Source: Methanomicrobiales archaeon
GTDB taxonomy: Archaea; Halobacteriota; Methanomicrobia; Methanomicrobiales; JACTUA01
DNA: 7,240 nt
Direction of reading: 5' to 3'
Assembly: GCA_028678905.1 (NCBI GenBank)
Contig: JAJRCO010000038.1
Location: 1-7,240, forward strand
Below are positions 1 through 5,752 of the stretch, in pieces. Under the pieces are notes generated by a model, which had not been told where the DNA came from, ran no database searches, and saw only the letters and a program-made list of their open reading frames with translations. Position numbers and translations under genes: made by a program. Numbering within the stretch: position 1 is the stretch's first letter; each line of letters opens with the position of its first letter.

Positions 1-227
1 AGGGTGGCCATGGTGAGCAGGATGATTCCGTAGGGATTGATCCCGGTGAGGATAAACAGCGTGGCAGTGATATACGCTCCAATCATGAGTATTTCACCAT
101 GGGCAAAATTCACGATCTTCATCACACCGAAGATGAGGTTGAGCCCAGTCGCAAGAAGAATGTAGATGCACCCGGCATACAACCCCCAAAAAATTACCTG
201 AAGAAGAACGTTCAGATCCAATGCCAC
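1..227 (-). CDS. livH: Branched-chain amino acid type ABC permease, LivH family (N-terminal part; runs off the left edge)
   Basis: This is an inner-membrane permease subunit of a Liv-type ABC importer, which would form the transmembrane channel with a LivM partner. Only the first 75 residues are in the window. Seen: a hydrophobic first segment (about residues 8-34) running through GLYAGCIYILLATGLNLIFG, then the family-typical VNFAHGEILMIGAY motif (residues 39-52), then a second hydrophobic stretch. The 'GLNLIFGV-K-VNFAHGE' pattern is characteristic of LivH/BPD_transp_2 proteins. The GTG at 227 is chosen as start because it is the first start codon after an AAGGA-like ribosome site at 243-239. 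The spacing of 11 nt is slightly long, and the TTG at 221 is an alternative. The gene lies 38 nt downstream of the binding-protein gene on the same strand, the usual livK-livH order. The amino acid specificity is inferred from the family and could instead be another amide or amino acid substrate. Confidence 0.9.
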   Translation of the reverse strand, partial: MALDLNVLLQVIFWGLYAGCIYILLATGLNLIFGVMKIVNFAHGEILMIGAYITATLFILTGINPYGIILLTMAT

Positions 228-251
228 AATTAATCTCGTCCTTATAACATT

Positions 252-258
252 AAAAAAA
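252..258 (-). terminator. Oligo-T tract between livK and livH (possible partial terminator)
   Basis: On the minus strand seven consecutive T residues begin 7 nt after the livK stop codon, with CCCCAA just before them. Archaeal RNA polymerase terminates at short T tracts without needing a hairpin, so this could release part of the transcripts before livH. No stable stem precedes it. That it terminates, and how well, is inferred. Confidence 0.35.
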
Positions 259-265
259 TTGGGGA

Positions 266-1582
266 TTACGTGCTTCCTGGTTTATACCAGTCAGGCAGTA
301 CAAAGGTGGAATCTTTGAGATTATCGGGCCAGACAATGGTAGGACGGCATTCTCCCACCGTAGAATCATATTTCAGCTGTTCCATAAAGAGCCCAAAACG
401 CACCTCCCTGAAATCCTTGGAAAACCGAATCATGCCGCCATCCATCGCTTCCACTATTTCCGGCATTTCCATATTGGCGAGGGTTTCCCGCACTTTCTGC
501 TTATCCAAGGTACCGGCGTTCTCAATGGCCTTTGCTGCCACATACACCCCTTCATAGGTGGAAGTTCCCATCATGTCCGGGAAACTTCCCCATTTTGCCA
601 CATAATCGGCCTTGAATTTTGCATCGGCTGCCGCCACCGTGGAGTGAGGAGTGATATACGGACTGAACCGGCTTTCGATAATGGAATATTCTCCGAACTG
701 ACCGATTCCCTTGTAGTAATCGGGATTATCATTCGTTTCAACCGCAAGGATGAGTGTGTCAAGACCTACATCTCGGCGGGCCTGGAGAACGATCTGGGAC
801 TGTTCTGCCGGAAACGCCGCGGCATAGATCACATCGGGGTTCGCTGCTTTTATTACGGTAAGCTGAGTCCTAAAATCAGCATCACCCATCTTGAAACTCT
901 GCTTGGACACTATCTCGATCTTCATCTTGTTATTGACAATCGTATCGTTTGCACCATTTACCACGCCTTGACCGTAGGCTGTGTCCTGGTAGAGCAATGC
1001 CAGTCTCAGTGGCCGATCGGCAGAGAAACTAAATCTGTCATTGATGGCGGGCCGAATCACCTGATCGGTGAAGATCATGGTGTATTCGCCGTACATAGCG
1101 GTAGTGGGACAGTAATGGAACAAGTAGCTCGTATCCACATCCTGCTTTCGGGTGATATCCGGACTGGATGCTCCGGTGATGATATAGGGTACCTTATGTT
1201 CTGCTACCACACCGCGGGTGGCCATGGTAACCCCGCTGCTGTACCCTCCCACGAGTATGTCCACGTTATCCTGGGTGATGAGCTTGGTGACAATCTTCAC
1301 GCCGGCCTCTCCATTGGTCTCATCATCCCCCTGGACCAGGACGACGGGGAGTTTTTTATTGTATTCTTTGACAAAAATCCCCCCATTTGCGTTGATCTCC
1401 TCCGTTGCCAGTACGGCGGATTGCCACATGTGTTTTCCCACATTGCTGCCAACACCGGTCAACGAAACGACGGCACCAATTTTTACGTTTTCTTTCTGGG
1501 CGGGAACCTGCGCCGGCTGAGAACAACCGGCGATAAGTCCCACCAGAAGAAGAATGGCGATGATCAAGACAGTTTTTTTCAT
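266..1582 (-). CDS. livK: Liv-type ABC transporter substrate-binding lipoprotein (COG0683 type)
   Basis: This is an extracytoplasmic binding protein that captures branched-chain amino acids or related ligands and delivers them to the Liv permease. It has 438 residues. Residues 1-20 form a lipoprotein signal peptide: MKK, a hydrophobic core, and the lipobox LIAGC with Cys20 as the lipidated residue. The mature part opens with KIGAVVSLTG (34-43), followed by ATEEINANGGI (59-69), both typical of the type I periplasmic-binding fold. It is somewhat longer than E. coli LivJ/LivK (about 345-367 residues in mature or precursor form), as many archaeal homologues are. The reading frame stays open upstream to 1705. 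The ATG at 1582 is chosen because a GGAGG site (1595-1591) lies 8 nt before it, the signal peptide starts exactly there, and the upstream stretch holds the TATA box and a palindrome. The exact ligand cannot be read from sequence. First gene of the operon, with livH next. Confidence 0.93.
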   Translation of the reverse strand: MKKTVLIIAILLLVGLIAGCSQPAQVPAQKENVKIGAVVSLTGVGSNVGKHMWQSAVLATEEINANGGIFVKEYNKKLPVVLVQGDDETNGEAGVKIVTKLITQDNVDILVGGYSSGVTMATRGVVAEHKVPYIITGASSPDITRKQDVDTSYLFHYCPTTAMYGEYTMIFTDQVIRPAINDRFSFSADRPLRLALLYQDTAYGQGVVNGANDTIVNNKMKIEIVSKQSFKMGDADFRTQLTVIKAANPDVIYAAAFPAEQSQIVLQARRDVGLDTLILAVETNDNPDYYKGIGQFGEYSIIESRFSPYITPHSTVAAADAKFKADYVAKWGSFPDMMGTSTYEGVYVAAKAIENAGTLDKQKVRETLANMEMPEIVEAMDGGMIRFSKDFREVRFGLFMEQLKYDSTVGECRPTIVWPDNLKDSTFVLPDWYKPGST

Positions 1583-1590
1583 GAGTGCAT

Positions 1591-1595
1591 CCTCC
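1591..1595 (-). promoter_or_regulatory. Shine-Dalgarno site that fixes the livK start
   Basis: On the minus strand GGAGG ends 8 nt before the ATG at 1582. It matches the archaeal anti-Shine-Dalgarno perfectly over the core and rules out the more distal in-frame ATG codons. Confidence 0.8.
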
Positions 1596-1602
1596 AAAAG
1601 TT

Positions 1603-1623
1603 TCATGCTATGTAATAGCATGA
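1603..1623. promoter_or_regulatory. Perfect 9+3+9 palindrome in the livK leader (operator or RNA hairpin)
   Basis: The arms TCATGCTAT and ATAGCATGA are perfect reverse complements separated by GTA. The site lies just downstream of the predicted transcript start (about 1625) and 7 nt upstream of the livK ribosome site. It could be the binding site of a dimeric regulator, placed at about +2 to +22 where it would block the polymerase, or a short hairpin in the mRNA leader. A role in amino acid or nitrogen control of the Liv importer is inferred from position only. Confidence 0.55.
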
Positions 1624-1647
1624 CATACTTAGGAATTAACCCCACTT

Positions 1648-1655
1648 GATATAAA
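1648..1655 (-). promoter_or_regulatory. Archaeal TATA box for the livKH operon
   Basis: On the minus strand TTTATATC is a good fit to the archaeal TATA consensus. The purine-rich AAGGGAA just upstream would serve as a TFB-recognition element. The predicted transcript start is near 1625, giving a leader of about 43 nt that contains the palindrome and the ribosome site. Confidence 0.55.
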
Positions 1656-1985
1656 AATTCCCTTAGCTGGATCCACAAATCCAGCAAGAAAGCCCGGTCA
1701 TCCAATAATCAAGGAATCAAATTGTCTGTAATCATCATGACAGCCCCGAACTTGCACGTCGCGCAGTGTCGGAAATAGACCTTCAGATACCGCGAGTATA
1801 TTGAGACTTTATGCATGTGCTATAAATCTTACCGAGGTGGCCTGTACTATGAACTGGGGGAAATTGTGGTCTAATTAGGAAATGTTTCCGGCTTTTTAGT
1901 TAGATAGTACGATAAATCTTCGTATACCGACCTAGATCTCTAATAGAAGAAGGTTTCTTTCTGTTGCCGCTAAGGTATGGGCGGG
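1656..1985. other. Divergent intergenic region without a convincing gene
   Basis: About 330 bases separate the minus-strand livK promoter from the plus-strand promoter of the small cysteine-rich membrane protein. No reading frame here looks like a protein. Seen: ATAAATCTT occurs twice, 90 bases apart (1822-1830 and 1912-1920). A 5-bp inverted repeat TACGA/TCGTA with a 7-nt centre lies at 1908-1924. A nine-codon reading frame at 1849-1878 is preceded by GAGGTG. None is strong enough to call a gene or RNA. Confidence 0.6.
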
Positions 1986-1993
1986 CATATATA
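1986..1993 (+). promoter_or_regulatory. TATA box for the cysteine-rich membrane protein gene
   Basis: CATATATA is preceded by GC-rich GGGCGGG rather than a classic A/G-rich element. The predicted transcript start, about 26 nt after the centre of the box, falls on or next to the ATG at 2016. That suggests a leaderless mRNA, which is common in archaea. Confidence 0.45.
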
Positions 1994-2015
1994 CTTTGGA
2001 TGGAAAATTTTGTGT

Positions 2016-2474
2016 ATGAACCGGCAGCAGCATGGAATGCTGAGCCTGGTCTTTTTGAGTATATCTCTGTTAATGGCCTTTATCTCCATCGGACGTTCGT
2101 CAGTCCTTTTGGCTATTCTATATATATGCATTCTGGGACTCTCCGGCATCGTGCTGCTCTATTCTTTCTGTTCAAAATGTATGTGCCGTGATACTACCTG
2201 CGGACATGTGATTCCCGGGATCCTGACCAGATATCTGCCCCGCCGGATGTCGGGGAGATATACGAGGCAGGACCATCTCGGGACTTTATTTCCGATACTG
2301 GTAGGCCTGATCTATCCTCAGTACTGGCTGCTGGGCAATCTCTGGTGGTGGAGTGCATTCTGGATTTTCTTCATCGCGGGGGCTGTCGATACTCGCATAC
2401 AGGTCTGCCAAGGGTGTGGTAACCGGTACTGTCGGTTATTGCCGACCACCGCTATCGAAGGTAAGAAGGAATAA
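2016..2474 (+). CDS. Four-TM membrane protein with two cysteine clusters, function unknown
   Basis: I do not recognise this family. The protein has 152 residues. Hydrophobic segments lie at about 8-26, 30-50, 89-104 and 107-125. Between TM2 and TM3 is C-x2-C-x-C-x4-CGH (Cys52, 55, 57, 62 and His64), followed by a basic stretch PRRMSGRYTRQ. After TM4 is C-x2-C-x4-C (Cys131, 134, 139). With TM2 and TM4 running in the same direction, both clusters should lie on the same face. The basic loop argues for the cytoplasmic face, where the clusters could jointly hold zinc or an Fe-S centre. The aromatic run NLWWWSAFW (108-116) sits at the membrane boundary. The ATG at 2016 is preferred over the in-frame ATG at 1977 because the TATA box at 1986-1993 lies downstream of the latter and points to a start at 2016. 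It is transcribed away from livK, towards the exporter operon, but has its own promoter. Confidence 0.75.
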   Translation: MNRQQHGMLSLVFLSISLLMAFISIGRSSVLLAILYICILGLSGIVLLYSFCSKCMCRDTTCGHVIPGILTRYLPRRMSGRYTRQDHLGTLFPILVGLIYPQYWLLGNLWWWSAFWIFFIAGAVDTRIQVCQGCGNRYCRLLPTTAIEGKKE

Positions 2475-2507
2475 CCCGAAATTACCGGCCAATGTATCAT
2501 ACGAAAG

Positions 2508-2525
2508 TGTTATAAATATATAACA
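2508..2525. promoter_or_regulatory. Near-palindromic operator candidate over the TATA box of the exporter operon
   Basis: TGTTATA and TATAACA are perfect 7-bp reverse complements separated by AATA. The TATA-like sequence TTATAAAT (2510-2517) lies inside, with CGAAAG just upstream as a plausible TFB-recognition element. The predicted transcript start is near 2540. A dimeric repressor bound here would exclude TBP. The XRE protein encoded in the same operon is the obvious candidate, but that assignment is inferred. The AT-rich composition makes some symmetry expected by chance. Confidence 0.5.
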
Positions 2526-2556
2526 TTAAGTTAGAAATAAGTAACAAGTGATACCC

Positions 2557-2946
2557 ATGAGTTTTCCATACAGGTATTGGTGGGCATCCGGTATCATCCT
2601 GATTGCCCTAGGGATGATACAGGGCTTGATATCAGGAGGGAAAGACGATGTGGCCACCATGGGCCTGATCACTTCCGGCATTTTCATCATCATTGTCCTG
2701 CTGGGAAAGGAAATCCGGGAAGAGAAGGGACCCCGGCAGGATGAAAGAACAAAACGGATCGGAGCATGGGGATTGAGTTATTCTTGGTCTCTCACCTTTG
2801 TCACCCTTTTTGTCCTTTTCTGGGCGCAATACCTGGGAGTGTTGATACTATCCGGCCAGATCATGATCCTCTTACTGGTGCTGGAAATGGCGGTTTCGGC
2901 GCGGGCTTTCCAGTGGTATTTCTTCAGAAAGGGAGACGTGGAATGA
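2557..2946 (+). CDS. Four-TM membrane protein resembling DUF2178
   Basis: A small integral membrane protein of 129 residues with four predicted TM segments (about 7-25, 34-53, 76-98 and 101-122). Between TM2 and TM3 is a charged loop, KEIREEKGPRQDERTKRIGAWG, then SYSW. The DER-x-x-x-I...SYSW pattern is what I associate with the archaeal and bacterial DUF2178 family, whose function is not established. Such proteins are often found next to small XRE regulators and ABC exporters, as here. The ATG at 2557 is preferred over the GTG at 2548: GTGAT at 2548-2552, which can pair with the 3' end of 16S rRNA, then sits 4 nt before the ATG. It is the first gene after the operon promoter, and its TGA overlaps the ATG of ABC ATPase 1 (ATGA), so the two are probably translationally coupled. 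A sensor or membrane-anchor role is only inferred. Confidence 0.8.
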   Translation: MSFPYRYWWASGIILIALGMIQGLISGGKDDVATMGLITSGIFIIIVLLGKEIREEKGPRQDERTKRIGAWGLSYSWSLTFVTLFVLFWAQYLGVLILSGQIMILLLVLEMAVSARAFQWYFFRKGDVE

Positions 2947-3875
2947 GCGTTATCGAAGTGCGGGATCTCAACCGGACATTTGACGGGAAGAAGGTCCTTC
3001 GTGGCTTGAACTTTTCTGTGGAAAAGGGTGAGGTCTTTGGATTCCTGGGACCTAACGGAGCGGGCAAGACCACCACCCTGCGAATACTCCTCGGATTGCT
3101 GCGGGCATCTTCCGGTGAAGCACTGGTGTTCGGGGCGTCCCTGGCGAACCAGGACCGGCTCCGACGCAGGGTGGGGGTGCTCCTGGAGAACAATGGCATC
3201 TATGATCGTCTGTCGGCGCGGGAGAATCTGGACTATTACGCGAGGCTCTATGCGGTGGAAGAACCGAGGGCGCAGGTGGAGGAGATGCTGGAATTTGCAG
3301 GTCTTACTGAACGTGCGGACGATCTGGTAGGAACATTCTCCGCAGGGATGAAGAGGAAGCTGGGACTCGCCCGGGCGATAATTCATGATCCAGAGCTCCT
3401 ACTTCTGGATGAACCTACCTCCGGACTTGATCCGGAAGCCCAGGTGCTGGTGCGGGACCTCATTCTTCGTCTCTCTGGCCAGGAGGCCATGACTGTGTTC
3501 ATGAACTCTCATCACCTGGCTGAGGTGGAGCGGGTCTGCTCGAAAGTGGCCATCCTGCACCATGGTTCCATCCAGGCTTTCGATACGGTCGAACATCTGC
3601 GAGCAGGATCCGGGATGCCACGGCTCTCTTTAAGCCTTGCCGATCCCGAAAAGACAGCTACGGCGTTGGATCTTCTAAGCCAGCTACCCAGCGTTAGCCG
3701 GACGGAGAGAGAGGGAAACCGGATTCTGGTCACCCTCACCCGTGGATCACCGGCCTCACCGATCCTCACCCGGCTCATCCAGGAGGATATCGGGGTGGAG
3801 GAAGCCACAAAGGTGTCACGGTCCCTAGAGGAGATTTATCTGGGTGTTGTACAGGAAGCGGAGGGATCTGCGTGA
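2943..3875 (+). CDS. ABC-2 type exporter ATP-binding protein (ATPase 1)
   Basis: A cytoplasmic ATPase of 310 residues that would drive the permease encoded next. Motifs in order: Walker A GPNGAGKTT (36-44); Q-loop position occupied by Glu82 in GVLLENNGIYDRLSARENL; signature FSAGMKRKL (132-140), a variant of LSGGQ common in the CcmA/NatA/DrrA group; Walker B LLLLDEP with Asp156 and catalytic Glu157; D-loop SGLD; and H-loop His190 in NSHHL. All catalytic residues are present. Residues about 220-310 form the C-terminal extension typical of single-domain exporter ATPases. The frame is open upstream to 2766, but that part only shadows the preceding gene. The ATG at 2943 is chosen from the GGGAG site at 2931-2935 (7-nt spacing), the ATGA overlap, and the usual MSVIEVRDLNRTF opening. 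Substrates in this group include drugs, lipids, peptides and Na+, and nothing here decides among them. Confidence 0.93.
   Translation: MSVIEVRDLNRTFDGKKVLRGLNFSVEKGEVFGFLGPNGAGKTTTLRILLGLLRASSGEALVFGASLANQDRLRRRVGVLLENNGIYDRLSARENLDYYARLYAVEEPRAQVEEMLEFAGLTERADDLVGTFSAGMKRKLGLARAIIHDPELLLLDEPTSGLDPEAQVLVRDLILRLSGQEAMTVFMNSHHLAEVERVCSKVAILHHGSIQAFDTVEHLRAGSGMPRLSLSLADPEKTATALDLLSQLPSVSRTEREGNRILVTLTRGSPASPILTRLIQEDIGVEEATKVSRSLEEIYLGVVQEAEGSA
3860..3864 (+). promoter_or_regulatory. Ribosome site that decides the GTG start of permease 1
   Basis: GGAGG ends 7 nt before the GTG at 3872 but 16 nt before the alternative ATG at 3881, so the GTG start is favoured. The site lies inside the last codons of ATPase 1. 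Confidence 0.6.
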
Positions 3876-4570
3876 ACGGGATGCTCATCGTAGCCCAGAA
3901 GGAGATCCGGCAGATCCTGAAGAGCCGCAATGTGCTGGCCAGCGCCATTATCTTCGTGATTGTCTTTGGGGGTTTCTCCTCCCTATCGACCCTTACCAGT
4001 GAGGGAGGCGGAGGGCCGCTCGATCAACTGGTATTCACCCTAGTGCCGGTGCTGGGGATCTTCATGGGCTATCTCTTCTCCTCTCAGGCGTTTTTACGGG
4101 AGAAACAGGGAGGAATTGTCGAGACCCTGTTGTGCAGCCCCCTATCCCTACGGGAGATCTGGATGGGAAAGGTGATCGGAGTCACCGTACCAGCGTATGG
4201 GTTAACCCTGCTTGCCGCTGCTCTTATCCTTGGGCTTGCCAATAGCCTCTCGCAAATGACTCTCCTTCCGTCACTGCCATTAATCGCTCATCTTTTCACC
4301 ACCGTGCCTTTATTTATCGCCGCCACAGTCGGTCTGCTAGGGTTTGCCCAGCTCCTCCTGGGATTGCGGGAAAACCAGATCCTGAACTTTGCGATCATCT
4401 TTGCGTTGATTTTCCTCCTCACCATGTCCCAAGCCCTATTCGGATCAGGGTTCACCATTTCCTGGGTGGTAGTGGGGAGTAGCCTGGCCATTGCCATCCT
4501 GCTGCTCATTGCGACCAGCTGGCTTACTCGATTTCTGGACAAAGAACGGATCGTGATCACCATTCCGTGA
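3872..4570 (+). CDS. ABC-2 type permease (permease 1)
   Basis: An integral membrane subunit of 232 residues, the likely partner of ATPase 1. Six hydrophobic segments are visible at about 21-38, 54-72, 101-124, 138-164, 171-190 and 195-216. Between TM2 and TM3 is LREKQGGIVETLLCSPLSLREIWMGK (from about residue 75 to 100), the cytoplasmic coupling region typical of ABC-2 permeases (pattern REK-x-G-x-x-E-x-LL-x-SP...GK). The N-terminal IVAQKEIRQILKSRN is the usual amphipathic entry helix. The start is GTG, overlapping the ATPase stop as GTGA. The protein is shorter than permease 2 and lacks its acidic external loop between TM1 and TM2. The substrate is unknown. Confidence 0.88.
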   Translation: MNGMLIVAQKEIRQILKSRNVLASAIIFVIVFGGFSSLSTLTSEGGGGPLDQLVFTLVPVLGIFMGYLFSSQAFLREKQGGIVETLLCSPLSLREIWMGKVIGVTVPAYGLTLLAAALILGLANSLSQMTLLPSLPLIAHLFTTVPLFIAATVGLLGFAQLLLGLRENQILNFAIIFALIFLLTMSQALFGSGFTISWVVVGSSLAIAILLLIATSWLTRFLDKERIVITIP

Positions 4571-4579
4571 GGATGTATC

Positions 4580-4780
4580 GTGAAGACCAGAATCAAGGAG
4601 TTCCGGGCACGCTATCACCTGACTCAGGAAGATCTGGCAGAGAAGGTAGGGGTGCGGAGAGAGACCATTGTTTTTCTGGAAAAAGGAACCTATAATCCGT
4701 CGCTACGGCTTGCGTATGAAGTAGCAAAAGCCCTTGGTACCACGATCGAAGAGCTCTTTCTCATGGAAGATAATCAATAA
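4580..4780 (+). CDS. Small XRE/Cro-CI family transcriptional regulator
   Basis: A 66-residue, single-domain helix-turn-helix protein. Visible are helix 1 (KTRIKEFRARYHL), helix 2 TQEDLAEKV (15-23), recognition helix RRETIVFLEKG (26-36), the conserved YNPSLRLAYEVAKAL, and a C-terminal TTIEELFLMED. There is no ligand-binding domain, so a signal would have to reach it through a partner protein or an altered oligomeric state. It starts with GTG at 4580. A GAGG ribosome site (4569-4572) overlaps the stop of permease 1 and leaves 7 nt to the start, so it should be translated as part of the operon. A competing ATG at 4573 is in another frame and yields nothing protein-like. It probably represses its own operon, with the palindrome at 2508-2525 as candidate operator. 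Regulators of this size are often paired with small membrane proteins, here perhaps the DUF2178-like protein. Confidence 0.9.
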   Translation: MKTRIKEFRARYHLTQEDLAEKVGVRRETIVFLEKGTYNPSLRLAYEVAKALGTTIEELFLMEDNQ

Positions 4781-4782
4781 TG

Positions 4783-4804
4783 ATGCATTCGGTTCATGCA
4801 TTCG
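4783..4804 (+). repeat. Two direct copies of ATGCATTCG between the XRE and ATPase 2 genes
   Basis: The copies lie at 4783-4791 and 4796-4804, with a period of 13 nt, in the short gap before ATPase 2. Each contains the self-complementary ATGCAT, so the two could also pair as an inverted repeat in RNA. The second copy touches the GAGG ribosome site of ATPase 2. It may be chance, a regulator site, or a hairpin affecting translation of the next gene. Confidence 0.4.
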
Positions 4805-4807
4805 AGG
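4804..4807 (+). promoter_or_regulatory. Ribosome site that decides the start of ATPase 2
   Basis: GAGG lies 6 nt before the ATG at 4814, whereas the in-frame ATG at 4796 has no purine-rich site upstream. Confidence 0.5.
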
Positions 4808-4813
4808 CTATCG

Positions 4814-5752
4814 ATGACACACGCGATTGAAACGGACCATCTTACCAGGACCTTTGGAGCAATCACTGCTGTCGCCAATCTGAGCCTCTCGGTAGAAGAA
4901 GGAGAGGTGTTTGGAATACTTGGCCCCAATGGGGCGGGGAAGACTACGGTGGTACGCCTAATGAATGGGATTCTCTCCCCCAGCCAGGGAAAGTTGTGGG
5001 TGTACGGAAAGGATCCGGTCTCCGATGGACCGGAGGTTCGCAGCATGACCGGTGTACTCACTGAATCCCCCTCTCATTACGAACGTCTTACCGCCCGTCA
5101 GAACCTCACATTCTACGCGACCATGTCCGGAGTGGCGGAAGAGAAACTCCCAAATCGGGTTTGGGAAATGCTGCAGTTGTTCGGGCTGGAGAAACGCGCG
5201 GATGATCTGGTCGGAGGATTCTCCAAGGGTATGAAACAGCGGCTTGCCCTTGCCCGCGCACTAGTGCACGAGCCAAAGGTCCTCTTTCTGGATGAACCTA
5301 CTGCCGGTCTGGATCCTGGGGCGGCAAAACAGGTAGATGACCTGATCGCCGAGCTCTCCCGGCAAGAAGGGAGAACGGTATTTCTGTGCACCCACAACCT
5401 GCACGAGGCCCAGCTACTGTGTGACCGGGTAGCCATGCTGAACCAAGGGAGACTTCTTGCCATGGGCACTATCCAGGAGCTCACCAGTCGGATATGGCAG
5501 GTGATGTCCGTGGATGTGGACCTGCTCACTCCATTACCATCTGATGTGTTGGAGCACCTGAAAGGACTAGAGGGCATCGCAATCGAATCTGCAGCACCCC
5601 TTCACCTCATCCTGCGGGTCCGGCAACGGGATCTTATCCCGATGGTGGTCCAAGAGATCGTGCATGGGGGCGGCGAGATTGTGCGGGTGAGCCCCCGTGA
5701 GTATTCCCTCGAAGAAGTATATTTTGCCATTCAGAAGGGGGACTTCACATGA
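4814..5752 (+). CDS. ABC-2 type exporter ATP-binding protein (ATPase 2)
   Basis: A cytoplasmic ATPase of 312 residues paired with permease 2. Motifs: Walker A GPNGAGKTT (37-45); Glu84 at the Q-loop position in GVLTESPSHYERLTARQNL; signature FSKGMKQRL (136-144); Walker B VLFLDEP with Asp160 and catalytic Glu161; D-loop AGLD; and H-loop His194 in CTHNL. A C-terminal domain follows from about residue 220. It is clearly paralogous to ATPase 1 (both have RADDLVG-x-FS-x-GMK), but the two are divergent enough that a recent duplication is unlikely. The ATG at 4814 is chosen from the GAGG site 6 nt before it; the in-frame ATG at 4796 would add six residues. It lies 33 nt after the XRE stop and ends in an ATGA overlap with permease 2. 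Confidence 0.92.
   Translation: MTHAIETDHLTRTFGAITAVANLSLSVEEGEVFGILGPNGAGKTTVVRLMNGILSPSQGKLWVYGKDPVSDGPEVRSMTGVLTESPSHYERLTARQNLTFYATMSGVAEEKLPNRVWEMLQLFGLEKRADDLVGGFSKGMKQRLALARALVHEPKVLFLDEPTAGLDPGAAKQVDDLIAELSRQEGRTVFLCTHNLHEAQLLCDRVAMLNQGRLLAMGTIQELTSRIWQVMSVDVDLLTPLPSDVLEHLKGLEGIAIESAAPLHLILRVRQRDLIPMVVQEIVHGGGEIVRVSPREYSLEEVYFAIQKGDFT

Noticed and set aside
243..253. TATAACATTAA shared with 2519-2529
   Set aside because: Both are AT-rich promoter-like stretches. Several 11-base matches are expected by chance in a window of this length.
644..1615. Long plus-strand frame opposite livK (323 codons)
   Set aside because: It is antisense to a gene with clear signal peptide and family motifs, and its translation has no domain-like pattern or ribosome site.
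1583..1705. N-terminal extension of the livK frame up to 1705
   Set aside because: It covers the TATA box, the palindrome and the ribosome site. The lipoprotein signal peptide begins at the ATG at 1582 with a GGAGG site.
2766..2942. Upstream extension of ATPase 1
   Set aside because: It overlaps the DUF2178-like gene in another frame. The ATGA overlap and GGGAG site mark the start at 2943.
2778..3386. Minus-strand frame of 202 codons
   Set aside because: It is antisense to the DUF2178-like gene and ATPase 1, with no family features.
5113..5577. Minus-strand frame of 154 codons rich in Ser and Arg
   Set aside because: It is antisense to ATPase 2; the composition is the usual result of reading a GC-rich gene backwards.
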